Shown piece after piece: positions 11,164 through 20,049 of a stretch of DNA of 64,000 nucleotides. The notes under the pieces were generated by a model. The model was not told where the DNA came from and searched no databases. It saw only the letters and a program-made list of their open reading frames with translations. A program made the translations under genes and the position numbers. The stretch is taken from assembly GCA_951394045.1 (NCBI GenBank), contig OX595991.1, positions 2,108,001-2,172,000 of the forward strand, read 5' to 3'. Source of the DNA: Nitzschia sp. DOCU1 (lineage: Eukaryota > Bacillariophyta > Bacillariophyceae > Bacillariales > Bacillariaceae). Each line of letters begins with the position of its first letter. Position 1 is the first letter of the stretch.

Positions 11164-11683
11164 CCGCATGGTGTCTAACTGGTTATTCTGGATGGTGGTA
11201 CATACGAACCCGCCTTTTTCGGATAGAATAGGCTTTGAAATTTTAGATTCTCGTCGATTGACGACTGTCGAAGAGGTTGCATTTTCCGGGGAAATTAGTC
11301 CTAGCGCAGACTTTTGAGGGCAGCAAAGCGTGACACATGGGTTACTAAGACTAAGTCAATGTAGAAATCAAGGTTGATAAATAGATTCCGCCACTCATGC
11401 TTTTCGCTTGGTGAAACAAAGCAAGCCGAAGCAACCCATAGCAAAGAACGGAAATTTCAAAACATTGGTGGTCCTTGTAATCAAAGTACTAAAAAAGACG
11501 CGTTCGAAGCGACGGGGCTTCGAAGAAGGCGAGCCGCAGGGACGAGATGAAACAAACCTCACCGCGGCAAACAATTCACCATAATCACCATCAGCAACTG
11601 CAACGATCCAGAATCTGTTTGCATTTCAACGACATTGCTTTCTGAGCAAAAGGCCTAGGCACGGAAGTTAGCTTGTAAAATCC
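11164..11683. other. Intergenic, nothing supported
   Basis: 520 bp between two rightward genes. No open frame with coding character was seen; it should contain the 3' end of the Fcf2 transcript and the promoter of the integrase-repeat gene. Confidence 0.5.
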
Positions 11684-12178
11684 ATGAAGTCGTCAGCTGG
11701 CATCTTTTTCTTGCTCTCGTCGGCATCAAGTTTTGTGGTGGAACGAAATCCAAGTAGGAACGTCAATCGCCAAACTCATGCGCTTGCAATGTCGGAAAAA
11801 ACGATGAAGGACAAGTCTGCGCTATATCCTTTCTTCGAAGCAAGAAAAATTGCTCGTGGACATGGCTTCTCCAGTAAACAGGAATTTTTAGATTATTCTT
11901 GCCCGGGAGCGTATCAGCTTCCAAAGAATCCTCAGGAGGTGTGGGCAGAGGATTGGAAAGGTTGGGATGACTTCCTTGGCATTTGCCATGAATTCGAGCC
12001 AGGGAGGGGGATTGCTCGATCACTAAATGTCAAGTCGGAAGAGGAATATCTTTCATTGTTCACGGATAAAAAACTTGACGACGATGACCCTGCTAGCCGT
12101 CTTCCGTATCGACCCGACCTCAAGTACAAAGCGCAATGGAAAGGTTGGGACGATTGGCTAGGAACCATGGGCAGCTAG
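11684..12178 (+). CDS. Small protein with two phage-integrase-type repeat units, probably organelle- or plastid-targeted
   Basis: 164 residues, single exon. The N-terminus is a hydrophobic signal ending SSAS-SF, close to the diatom plastid motif. The mature part has two copies of a repeat: residues about 46-98 (YPFFEARKIARGHGFSS... LPKNP... DWKGWDDFLG) and about 101-162 (GRGIARSLNVKSEEEYL... LPYRPDLKY... QWKGWDDWLG). The pattern 'short helix, S-x-x-E-[FWY], LP-x-x-P, W-x-G-W-x-D-[FW]-L-G' is what Pfam calls the phage-integrase repeat unit. It is abundant in diatoms and also found fused to some integrases, with no established function. No catalytic integrase residues are present, so this is not a recombinase. 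Targeting is inferred. Confidence 0.7.
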   Translation: MKSSAGIFFLLSSASSFVVERNPSRNVNRQTHALAMSEKTMKDKSALYPFFEARKIARGHGFSSKQEFLDYSCPGAYQLPKNPQEVWAEDWKGWDDFLGICHEFEPGRGIARSLNVKSEEEYLSLFTDKKLDDDDPASRLPYRPDLKYKAQWKGWDDWLGTMGS

Positions 12179-12236
12179 CTGATGTTTCGTATCATGGATA
12201 AATTGCTCATCGTCTATTGTCGCGATTATTATTAGC

Positions 12237-15035
12237 CTAGGAAGTTGGATAGCTGCAAACAACCTCGTCTCCCTCTTGAATCCATTCATCGTCCACATCG
12301 CTTTGCAGAGCTTGAAGGAAGACTCCGAATGTTATTTGCCCTTTCCGTCTACGATATTTGGCAAGTGCCCGTAATGTTTTGCCTTTCTTGCCATTGTAAG
12401 GGTCGAAATCAACCATTGCGCACCGTGCACAGCTCCCTTTGGTCTGGAGTTTCAGCCCATTTCTCGACAACGTGAGTACGTCCCAGTCGTCCTCGATGTG
12501 ATAGTCTGTTGAACAAATGCCCCGTACCACGACGTTTGGTCTGAAATGCCGAGAGCTGACCGGCCGTTGCTTTTGTTGCTCCAATATACCATTCAACAGT
12601 GAGACGGCGTTTTCGGAAATGAGGAGCAAAGCCTGTTCATTGGCGAAACCGACACGTGGAGACGACTTTGAGTCTTTGGAACGTTGCTCTGTCGGCATTT
12701 GATAGCTACCATCTCGATCGAACCGTGCCAGCCAGCACTGAATTCCCAAGTAAGAACTGAACCATTCGGATACCTCGTGGTCCCCCCACAAGCGGCCCCC
12801 ACACCTGTTGCCGCAGACCTTGATGGTGTTGTCGCCACTATGATAAATCTGCGATCCGTCATTTAATCTTATCAAGAGGTCTTTCATTCCTGGAGCAGAA
12901 ATGGTCATGGTTCCGGATTCAAGGTCAACATTCGGTTCAATCGTCGTCATCTTGGGACAGGACTGAAGTCGAATAGCAGCACCTGAGGTGTCAACCAGGG
13001 CAAACTCTCGATCGTGTTTTAATTTGCCGCTTGGCATTTCAACTTGCCATCGGCTGACTCGTTGCCCGGCACAACTCTTGATTGGAAATAAATACAGTTC
13101 CGATATTTCTACTCGACTTGGTGAACCTGAACTAGTCCGTACATCATCAGAAGCAGGCTGGGTATCATTGAGAAATGTCTTTTGAAGAAACATGACAAAC
13201 GTGTCCATGTCTTCCCAAAGACTGTCCTTGCCAAAGCTGATTCGGAGCGCCCCCGTTGGTCTTCCGTCCACCAAATCAATATGATCCCCACAGACATGGC
13301 CCATCGTTTCAAAGTTCTCAAGTGCCTGCTCATCGCTTTGCTGCAGTGCCTCTTGACATGCTCCTGGATTGCAAAAACATCCAGTTCGGAATTGCATGGG
13401 AGGATGGTATAGCGCCGCCAGTTTGGAAACTTCATTATATCCCACAAAGGACCCATCGTCTCGCAAGACATTCAGAGTGACGACAGGCCCGGCGGTGTCC
13501 CTTAACGTAGGATCGGCCCAGGCACCCGACAAGACAACTGCTCGTTGACCATTTCCATGACACAAGGATTCTAGTCGCCGCGTCAGTTCTCTCGCTAGAC
13601 AGGTGGCATGCTCGTGTATTCGATGCATGCCTCCACGGCGATCCAACTCGTCAAATCCATGTACCAAGGTTTGGATACCTCGAAAGTGTACCGATCCGTG
13701 CACCAACGCCGACAGTCCTTCGGATCGTGGAATGCAGACATTTTGGCCAGGCAACATGAGATTCACCGATCCGCCACCTTGATAATGATAAGCATGCCCC
13801 TGTTGTAACAAATGTGTACAGGACTGTTTGACTAGCAAAGCACCCAATCCAGTAGGTTCACCAAACAGCTTGTAAAAGCTCAAGGCACAAAAATCCACAT
13901 CCATGTCCTTGAGCGACACGGGTCCAGTACTCGCTGCTTTGGCAATGTCCACCAGAGTAAACCATGGAGCGCTTTGAGCACCTCGAGCTTGAGAAATAAT
14001 GGCTTGTGCATCCAATCGAGTCCCTCCAAAGTTACACTCGGCGGGAAATGCCAACAGGTTGGGATATTCTTGGTGACGACAATGGTCACAATTCCGATTC
14101 ACTGACGGCTGAACCATTGCATCAAAGTCTTTAGCCGTCATGGAAGCCAGCTCAGTCCAGGTGCGACAAACAAAGCGTGTCCCTTTATTCGTTGCCAAAT
14201 TCCGCATGCCCAAGACAGACGTGTGAGAATTCTTGGTATATAAAAAGACCGACTGTCGTCGACACTGTGGGCAGGGAACCTTCCAAGGAAAGCGTTCTGC
14301 AATCAATCGCAAACTTTCGGTCGTGCCAGATGTAAACACTAATTCATATCCGGCATGGCATTGTGTGGGTGTAGAAAAGGGCGGTGGATCTTGTAGAGAG
14401 GCAAATCGTCCCGGCATGGCATCCAAGTGCTGCAAGGCGCGTTGTTTTGCTTGTTGAATTCCTAGAAGACATTTCGAGGCAGCGGGGCCGGTCGAATGCG
14501 GATTGGCGAGAATGGTACTTGACGACAACTCTTGAAAGACGGCGGCCAGTTGCGACCTTGTGGGCAACGCGGCTCCCGCATAATCCAAATAGATTTCGCC
14601 ATGGTCGTTGTGGTTGGAAATCGTGCTGGCATGATCATGATCAGCGAGTGGTCGTATCAAACTCGGGAGTTCGACAAGTCTCCAGTCGTCAATATAGCCA
14701 CCCGGTGTACCTCGGTAACCATAGGCTTCTATATTTCGAGCAAGAAAATCGGACTTGCGTGCCATGGCGCTCGTCCATTCTATAGAACATGAGGAATCTT
14801 GTACAGTTTGAAGGCTTCGTCGTAGTTGTTTTTTTCTTTGCACAAGGACCACCGAACCCATGGTCCCGATAATAATTAGGATTATCAGCAGCACCCTAGA
14901 ATCAAATGCTGCATGCCCATCTGTCAATGCCGTCACCAGAGAAAAAGGTAACCAGTGGAGTTGAGCGATATCGCTGACGCTCGAGTTCCAAGAACTGCAT
15001 TGTTGTTCTTCGAGGGAACACGTTGGATCGTTCAT
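12237..15035 (-). CDS. MOCOS: Molybdenum cofactor sulfurase with N-terminal membrane segment
   Basis: Sulfurates the molybdenum cofactor to activate xanthine dehydrogenase and aldehyde oxidase. The protein is 932 residues from the ATG at 15035. The N-terminal NifS-like PLP domain shows YLDYAGAALPT, the Schiff-base Lys in SFYKLFGEPTGLGALLV and the persulfide Cys region RTGCFCNPGACQ. The C-terminal part is a MOSC_N plus MOSC domain, starting near ISELYLFPIKSCAGQ and containing FRPNVVVRG and GSCARCAMVDFDP. Domain order and length match plant ABA3 and animal MOCOS. The oddity is an extra ~90 residue N-terminus with a hydrophobic segment at about 47-65 (VLLIILIIIGTMGSVVLV), absent from the soluble homologues I know of. 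Convergent with the integrase-repeat gene, stops 58 bp apart. Confidence 0.93.
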   Translation of the reverse strand: MNDPTCSLEEQQCSSWNSSVSDIAQLHWLPFSLVTALTDGHAAFDSRVLLIILIIIGTMGSVVLVQRKKQLRRSLQTVQDSSCSIEWTSAMARKSDFLARNIEAYGYRGTPGGYIDDWRLVELPSLIRPLADHDHASTISNHNDHGEIYLDYAGAALPTRSQLAAVFQELSSSTILANPHSTGPAASKCLLGIQQAKQRALQHLDAMPGRFASLQDPPPFSTPTQCHAGYELVFTSGTTESLRLIAERFPWKVPCPQCRRQSVFLYTKNSHTSVLGMRNLATNKGTRFVCRTWTELASMTAKDFDAMVQPSVNRNCDHCRHQEYPNLLAFPAECNFGGTRLDAQAIISQARGAQSAPWFTLVDIAKAASTGPVSLKDMDVDFCALSFYKLFGEPTGLGALLVKQSCTHLLQQGHAYHYQGGGSVNLMLPGQNVCIPRSEGLSALVHGSVHFRGIQTLVHGFDELDRRGGMHRIHEHATCLARELTRRLESLCHGNGQRAVVLSGAWADPTLRDTAGPVVTLNVLRDDGSFVGYNEVSKLAALYHPPMQFRTGCFCNPGACQEALQQSDEQALENFETMGHVCGDHIDLVDGRPTGALRISFGKDSLWEDMDTFVMFLQKTFLNDTQPASDDVRTSSGSPSRVEISELYLFPIKSCAGQRVSRWQVEMPSGKLKHDREFALVDTSGAAIRLQSCPKMTTIEPNVDLESGTMTISAPGMKDLLIRLNDGSQIYHSGDNTIKVCGNRCGGRLWGDHEVSEWFSSYLGIQCWLARFDRDGSYQMPTEQRSKDSKSSPRVGFANEQALLLISENAVSLLNGILEQQKQRPVSSRHFRPNVVVRGICSTDYHIEDDWDVLTLSRNGLKLQTKGSCARCAMVDFDPYNGKKGKTLRALAKYRRRKGQITFGVFLQALQSDVDDEWIQEGDEVVCSYPTS

Positions 15036-15516
15036 GGTCACTACTGCTTCATGATGATACTTCAAATAGGCTTCCTTTTATAGCGTCCTTGCTGTTGTTG
15101 TGGGGTGGATCCTAAAGGTAATGGGAGTGGCGACCTCAAGGTAGTACGAGTACTGTAGCATCGAGATCATCGTCGAAGTATTTGCTGGCTGCGATGTCAG
15201 CTTCACTCATTCGAGACGGAAGATCTTTCGTGCATCATCTCCGAGCGAGCATGCGCTTCAACCAGGGCAATAATGAGAAAGTTAAAAAGCGCGCGGGCCG
15301 AGTCATCCGACATATTCGACCAACTAAATCATGTGACTAATCTGACCAAACCCAGTTCTCTACTAACTCCAACTCATCTCTTCCTACAACTATAAATAGT
15401 AAGGTACTGACTATCAAAGGAATAGCTAACTTGACCACCCGACAGTGGCGGGAACGACAACTGGACTATAGTAGCGCACGCAATCCGATTACAGTACCAG
15501 GTACTCCAAAGGATAG
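15036..15516. other. Intergenic, nothing supported
   Basis: 481 bp between two leftward genes. No open frame with coding character. It should hold the promoter of the sulfurase gene and the 3' end of the next transcript. Confidence 0.5.
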
Positions 15517-16353
15517 TCAACCGGCGGATTGGTCAGTATTGTTGGCGGGATCAGGCGATCGTTGATCTAAACATCGCAATGTGCAATGTAGTGATGTGTC
15601 TTCGATCCATTCATACCGACCTGGAAACTGGGTGTTGATAGCGGTTCGGAACTCGTCTAGTCGTTGTCGGAGAGCGTCTGGGAAAGCGTTCTTCAAAAAC
15701 ACAATGCTCGTGCATCCATGGGCATCCGTACGGTAGGATCCAATACGAGATCCTGGAGCATTGACTTTGGGGAGATAACGTTCCGGATCATGCTGCCATT
15801 CCCCGATTACGCCGTCTACAATGGATACGGATTCCTTGCTCACGACACGGGAAACTGTTGCGGTGTCCAGCGCCAAATCTTGTTGACTCGTTATTCGCTC
15901 CAGACTTCGACACTTGTAGTCTACCAGAGATATCTTGGATACCGGTATTTCCACTTTATCCTGACAGAGCAGTGAAGAAAAGTGCTGACAAATCTGGCGC
16001 AAGGATTCCAGCTCTTTCAAAGTGAATTCAGCGGCATTGTCGCCAAGTGCTGCCAGTGTTGTCTTGGGCCATTTGGAACCAAAATTCTCAGGTACCAAGT
16101 GTGGTATATCGTTCATGAATGTCTTGACGTGGTGCAATGGTTCGGGAAAACCCTCGTAGACCAGTACCAGGACGCCATTCCAGGCCACAAACAAGGCGGT
16201 CTCTGGGTGTGGTCGCAAGACGCAGCTGGGCAAATCGAGGGGAGTCAGAGCATTCACTACAGCGCTACACGTAGATAAAAAGTGTGTCGGCGCAAGCTTC
16301 TCTCGGTTGTCTATGGCACCACCATCACCTTTTGGGGAAGTCGCGACGGTCAT
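15517..16353 (-). CDS. Hypothetical protein, 278 residues
   Basis: A single open frame from an ATG at 16353 with even amino-acid composition and no low-complexity runs, which supports a real gene. I do not recognise the family. The N-terminal half contains FVAWNGVLVLVYEGFPEPL and a predicted helical region (residues 100-130). The C-terminal half has SRIGSYRTDAHGCTSIVFLKNAFPDALRQRL, later followed by ...YEWIEDTSLHCTLRCL. The H-x-T in LHCTLR is one half of the signature of 2H phosphoesterases, and the late position fits. A clear first H-x-[ST] partner is missing, so this is only a suggestion. No signal peptide or membrane segment. Confidence 0.6.
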   Translation of the reverse strand: MTVATSPKGDGGAIDNREKLAPTHFLSTCSAVVNALTPLDLPSCVLRPHPETALFVAWNGVLVLVYEGFPEPLHHVKTFMNDIPHLVPENFGSKWPKTTLAALGDNAAEFTLKELESLRQICQHFSSLLCQDKVEIPVSKISLVDYKCRSLERITSQQDLALDTATVSRVVSKESVSIVDGVIGEWQHDPERYLPKVNAPGSRIGSYRTDAHGCTSIVFLKNAFPDALRQRLDEFRTAINTQFPGRYEWIEDTSLHCTLRCLDQRSPDPANNTDQSAG

Positions 16354-16856
16354 GGTTGTGTACTCTCATCTCGCTTATTTTGCGTAGAGGCTCATCGTTT
16401 GGGACGACCATGGCGGAAAAATGACGATCGGATTTTTGCGACGAGCGAAAGATCTTCGATCGACCACCTCGACCAAAGTTGATGCCATGCAAAGAATGAT
16501 ATCCATGGTAGCTAGAGTGCACGCTTTCTACTACGAGTACCGGTAAATTACTCTTTCTTGCAACAACACTACTCTATCATAAGAACGCCGCCTGGGATGA
16601 AGAAAGATGTAGTGGCAATCGCCATCTCTGTGCATCTGTTTACATGCAAGGCTGACACTGCAGAAAAACGCTTCGTCTCGCCAGCAGGAAAGTGCAGCAG
16701 GGCATTATGTTGACCTCTTCCGTGCGATAGTAGATAGGTTGCGACAAATAATATAACAACTTCTACTTTGTATGGTAGTGGTGGATATAGCAAAAAGAAT
16801 TGGCTGCATAATGTAGAACTGCCGAAGAGGCACAGTCCCAATCCCTCCGATTACAA
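16354..16856. other. Intergenic, nothing supported
   Basis: 503 bp between two leftward genes. A 90-codon frame on the minus strand (16569-16841) has no supporting features and is not called. Confidence 0.5.
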
Positions 16857-17468
16857 TCACCGTACGGACAATGCATGCCACATGACATGCGCCAACATGG
16901 AGCGCAAAGGGCTCACTGGATTGGACGCCAGGCGATATTCTTTGGAAATTGTTCGTTTGGAATTGTCATAGATGAGTGTGTGAACCATGATTCGATTCGT
17001 CTGGACTACATCACCTTGATACCACAGATAATAGATTTTGGAAGCGTCTGGGCGAAAGGTGATGTAAAACTGAGACACTTTTCCTTGGGCAATTGGAGAT
17101 TCCACTATCACGGTACCATTGGAGAATGTCTTGGTATCCACGGTACGGTCGACTCGATCAAAGGCGACTAAGTAGAGAGAGCATGGGCCATCGCCGCACC
17201 ACTGTCGCCCCTTCAGCGTGATGGAATGCGTTTTCGTCGTATACAACAGAGGTACCCGAGGACCCCGTCGGGGAGAGTCGTGATCTCCCGACCATTCCTG
17301 AATTGGTGACAAGGAAAAAGGTGGATTCAAGGAAGCAAGTGGCAGATCTCGGTGAAGGGTGGTGCACGTTTCTGTCAGATGAAGTGCATCCAACGGTGGC
17401 AAAAAGGATGCGATTTCCAACTGGATTTCGTTGGATAAGGACGTGAGATGATTTTGAGTATTCGTCAT
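16857..17468 (-). CDS. F-box-like protein
   Basis: 203 residues from the ATG at 17468 (MTNTQNHLTSLSNEIQ). An upstream in-frame extension of 38 residues is hydrophobic but seems to be leader sequence. Residues 10-42 read LSNEIQLEIASFLPPLDALHLTETCTTLHRDLP, written here in pieces: LSNEIQLEIASFLPP then LDALHLTETC then TTLHRDLP. This is the spacing of an F-box, the SKP1-binding element of SCF ubiquitin ligases. The rest (residues 70-200) is a beta-rich region of unknown family (CSLYLVAFDRVDR, VSQFYITFRPDASKIYYLWYQGD), presumably the substrate-binding part. F-box call is moderate; the substrate is unknown. The divergent neighbour is the first exonuclease-phosphatase fusion gene. Confidence 0.6.
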   Translation of the reverse strand: MTNTQNHLTSLSNEIQLEIASFLPPLDALHLTETCTTLHRDLPLASLNPPFSLSPIQEWSGDHDSPRRGPRVPLLYTTKTHSITLKGRQWCGDGPCSLYLVAFDRVDRTVDTKTFSNGTVIVESPIAQGKVSQFYITFRPDASKIYYLWYQGDVVQTNRIMVHTLIYDNSKRTISKEYRLASNPVSPLRSMLAHVMWHALSVR

Positions 17469-17927
17469 GGTCTCAGATTTGAAAACAAGGAGAAAGAGTG
17501 TTGACAGAACAAAAAGAATTGAGTGCGTATGGAAGCCAACAGGTGTCGGAATCTTCTTTTGCTGTTGGCGCATGTTCAACACTCACAAAAAAGTGACATC
17601 AACGAGAGGAAGTTCTCTACCGGTAGTTCCAACGCATGAAAGATATGCCGCCGACCCCGAGGCACCCCAAGTGACCAGGGGCATATTTCGGAGAGTCATT
17701 TGTTGTATGCTGTATTTCGACTTACTGGAATATCCTCCTCCTTCGCTCGCTCGATCGATGCATGCGACCGATCGTCGTCGAAAGATGAAACCTGCCGACG
17801 AGGGGCCTGCGTTCCTCTCCTTAGTATTTCTCGTTTGCTGGATAAAAAGAGCGGAACAATCATTCCAGTGGTTGGCATCAACTCCCACATTCATACGAAA
17901 GGGTGCCATCTCGAAGTTGGCTCGAGA
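17469..17927. other. Divergent upstream region between the F-box gene and fusion paralogue 1
   Basis: About 460 bp from which two genes diverge. The frame of the right-hand gene is open back to 17700, and an ATG there would add 76 residues of unremarkable sequence. The right boundary is therefore uncertain. Confidence 0.5.
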
Positions 17928-19706
17928 ATGTTGTCCAGTTCTGATCATGACCCTGGGACTCCGGATCAAAAGATCCGAAAAGCCCTCTTTCTGGTGCAAG
18001 ATCGGCTTGATACTCACTTGAAGGATGAACTGCACTCGTTGATTGACGAAGCTCCCGCTCCCATCATCGGGCGTGAGGCCACCTCAGAGGAGATCAAGAG
18101 ACAGAAACTATTCAAAGAGAAAGCTCAGGATTTCCTCAAAGCTCTGCCGCCCGAGTCCGGAATTACCTACAAGTCTTTGATGAAGCAAGTGGAGGAAGAA
18201 ATGGCCAAACGAAAATCGGCGCGGCGGACCAGCAGCAAACCCAAAGATCCCATCGATCCACCGCCCAAGTCACCTGTAAGAAGCAGGGAAACGACACTAC
18301 CACCAAGCCCAAAGCTTACCGCTACAGCATCTCCCAAGCGCGATAGCAAAGCTCGCAAGAGACGATCCAGTAAAAAGAAGGAAAAATCGACCCGACTGGT
18401 GGATTACTTGTGCCTCCTAGATTTTATGGCCACTTGTAACGACGGACCTCCGCCAAAACCTCAAGAGATTATTGAATTTCCAGCTATGTTATTGAACGTG
18501 GAAACTGGCGAAGTAGAGGGGAAATTTCATTGTTACGTATTGCCCGACGTCCATCCGACGTTGTCGGCTTATTGCAGCGAGCTCACAGGAATCACTCAGG
18601 ATCAAGTCGATAGCGGGATAAGTCTGGTAGAGGCTCTCGATATGCATAAGGAATGGCTGGACGATCATGGATTGATAAGTCTATCTGAAGCTTTCAAGCT
18701 TGGCGAGAATAGGGACGCGTCCAAGAGAACGTTTCTCTTTACCACATGTGGGGACTGGGATTTGAAAGTTTGTCTCCCCAACCAGCTCGAATATCAGAAG
18801 CAGGAACTTCCAGCTAGCTTCGAATCTTGGGTTAATATCAAATGGCCTTTCGAAAATATGTATCACACAAAGGTCAGGGGGATTGCGGATATGCTGAACG
18901 AAATGGGGCTGCAACCAGACTCCTCTACGAATACAGGTCTCGACGATTGTCTCAACCTTGCACGCATCTGTCAAAAGATGATAAAGTTTGGGTGGGCACC
19001 GAATCCTACCGCGGGAGAGGGGCGCATCGGGACCAAACAATTTTGGCAAGTTCAAAGTCGGCGGCCTTGGCCCCCGCAACCAGATCCAGTTTCACCGTAC
19101 AAGATGATCTACTTGATTCGACATGGTCAATCAGAGGCGGAGCTTATCACCAACGGGAAAGAACGATCAACTAATCAGGAACTGAAAGACTGTGGGTTGA
19201 CAGAGCTAGGAATTCAAGAATCCAAGGAACTGGCCGCTCTTCTCGGCGGAGAACACATGGAAAAGATCGAGCTCGTCGTTACGTCGCCGCTTAAACGAGC
19301 TTTGCAAACCTCTTTGTTCGCCTTTCCCGAGAAGAAGATCGTGGTCCACTATGATCTTGCAGAGGTTGGGCGAGATGCACCAGAGAATTCACCAAAGCCC
19401 ATGGAAGATCTTTTGGCAGAACTCAAGGAAGTTATTCAAAGCCGAAAGGGCGAGGCCACGTTTGATCACAAGACTATGAAACCAAAGAAGTGGCCCCAGC
19501 CGGCTGGGATTGCACCAGCCGCCAGAAGAATTCACGACGCCTTTGAATGGCTCTATATGGATCGTAGGGAGCAGACGATAGCCGTTGTATGCCATTCCAA
19601 CGTCATTCGGACGGCTATTTATGGTGCAAGTGCACCAGTTGCTCCTGATAATGCTTCGCCCATCAAATGCCAGCTCTTTATGAATGGCAATCTAATTCCA
19701 GTCTAA
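17928..19706 (+). CDS. Fusion of degenerate ERI1-like exonuclease domain and histidine phosphatase, paralogue 1
   Basis: 592 residues from the ATG at 17928; a start at 17700 would add 76. An N-terminal helical region (30-95, SLIDEAPAPIIGRE...ITYKSLMKQVEEEM) is followed by a basic Ser/Pro-rich linker. Residues 158-355 match the ERI1/3'hExo DEDDh exonuclease fold: VDYLCLLDFMATC, EIIEFPAMLLN, ELTGITQDQVDSG, TTCGDWDLKVCL, NTGLDDCLNLARIC. The expected D-x-E is D165-x-M167 and the expected active-site His is Asn335, so the nuclease is probably dead. Residues 393-592 are a histidine-phosphatase (phosphoglycerate-mutase-like) domain with intact RHG (398-400), Arg457 (SPLKRA), Glu479 and His556 (VVCHSN). 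The phosphatase half may be active. Substrate and role are unknown. A paralogue follows 343 bp downstream on the same strand. Confidence 0.88.
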   Translation: MLSSSDHDPGTPDQKIRKALFLVQDRLDTHLKDELHSLIDEAPAPIIGREATSEEIKRQKLFKEKAQDFLKALPPESGITYKSLMKQVEEEMAKRKSARRTSSKPKDPIDPPPKSPVRSRETTLPPSPKLTATASPKRDSKARKRRSSKKKEKSTRLVDYLCLLDFMATCNDGPPPKPQEIIEFPAMLLNVETGEVEGKFHCYVLPDVHPTLSAYCSELTGITQDQVDSGISLVEALDMHKEWLDDHGLISLSEAFKLGENRDASKRTFLFTTCGDWDLKVCLPNQLEYQKQELPASFESWVNIKWPFENMYHTKVRGIADMLNEMGLQPDSSTNTGLDDCLNLARICQKMIKFGWAPNPTAGEGRIGTKQFWQVQSRRPWPPQPDPVSPYKMIYLIRHGQSEAELITNGKERSTNQELKDCGLTELGIQESKELAALLGGEHMEKIELVVTSPLKRALQTSLFAFPEKKIVVHYDLAEVGRDAPENSPKPMEDLLAELKEVIQSRKGEATFDHKTMKPKKWPQPAGIAPAARRIHDAFEWLYMDRREQTIAVVCHSNVIRTAIYGASAPVAPDNASPIKCQLFMNGNLIPV

Positions 19707-20049
19707 AGTTACTAGCGGGAGACAAGAATTCTTCAAGTCCATGAGCTACATATAGCTCTCTAATGTCGTAACTGACGCCAGGTAACGACGAGAGGCAGTT
19801 GGTCCTCTCAAATCCTACACTCTACTGTAGGAGTCCTGGAATATCGTCTAAAGGGGGAACTCCGTAGAAAATAAGTGGGGCGGGGATGAAAGCGGGGTCA
19901 GTCTGCGGGATTGACGCCGAGGTTGCACGTCTGAATTTTCGCCGCTTGGAAACAAAACAGCATATGTAACCACGGCGCGAGAGCAGTTAAGTCTAAGCCG
20001 CCACTCATAAAATGCCAAGATACGTCAACAACAAGACGCATCAGAAAAG
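19707..20049. other. Spacer between the two tandem fusion genes
   Basis: 343 bp with no open frame of note. It should contain the 3' end of paralogue 1 and the promoter of paralogue 2. No long repeat shared with the region upstream of paralogue 1 was seen by eye, so the duplication is not recent. Confidence 0.5.

Noticed and set aside
11684..12178. Phage integrase or mobile element
   Set aside because: Only the accessory repeat units are present; no tyrosine-recombinase catalytic residues or flanking repeats.
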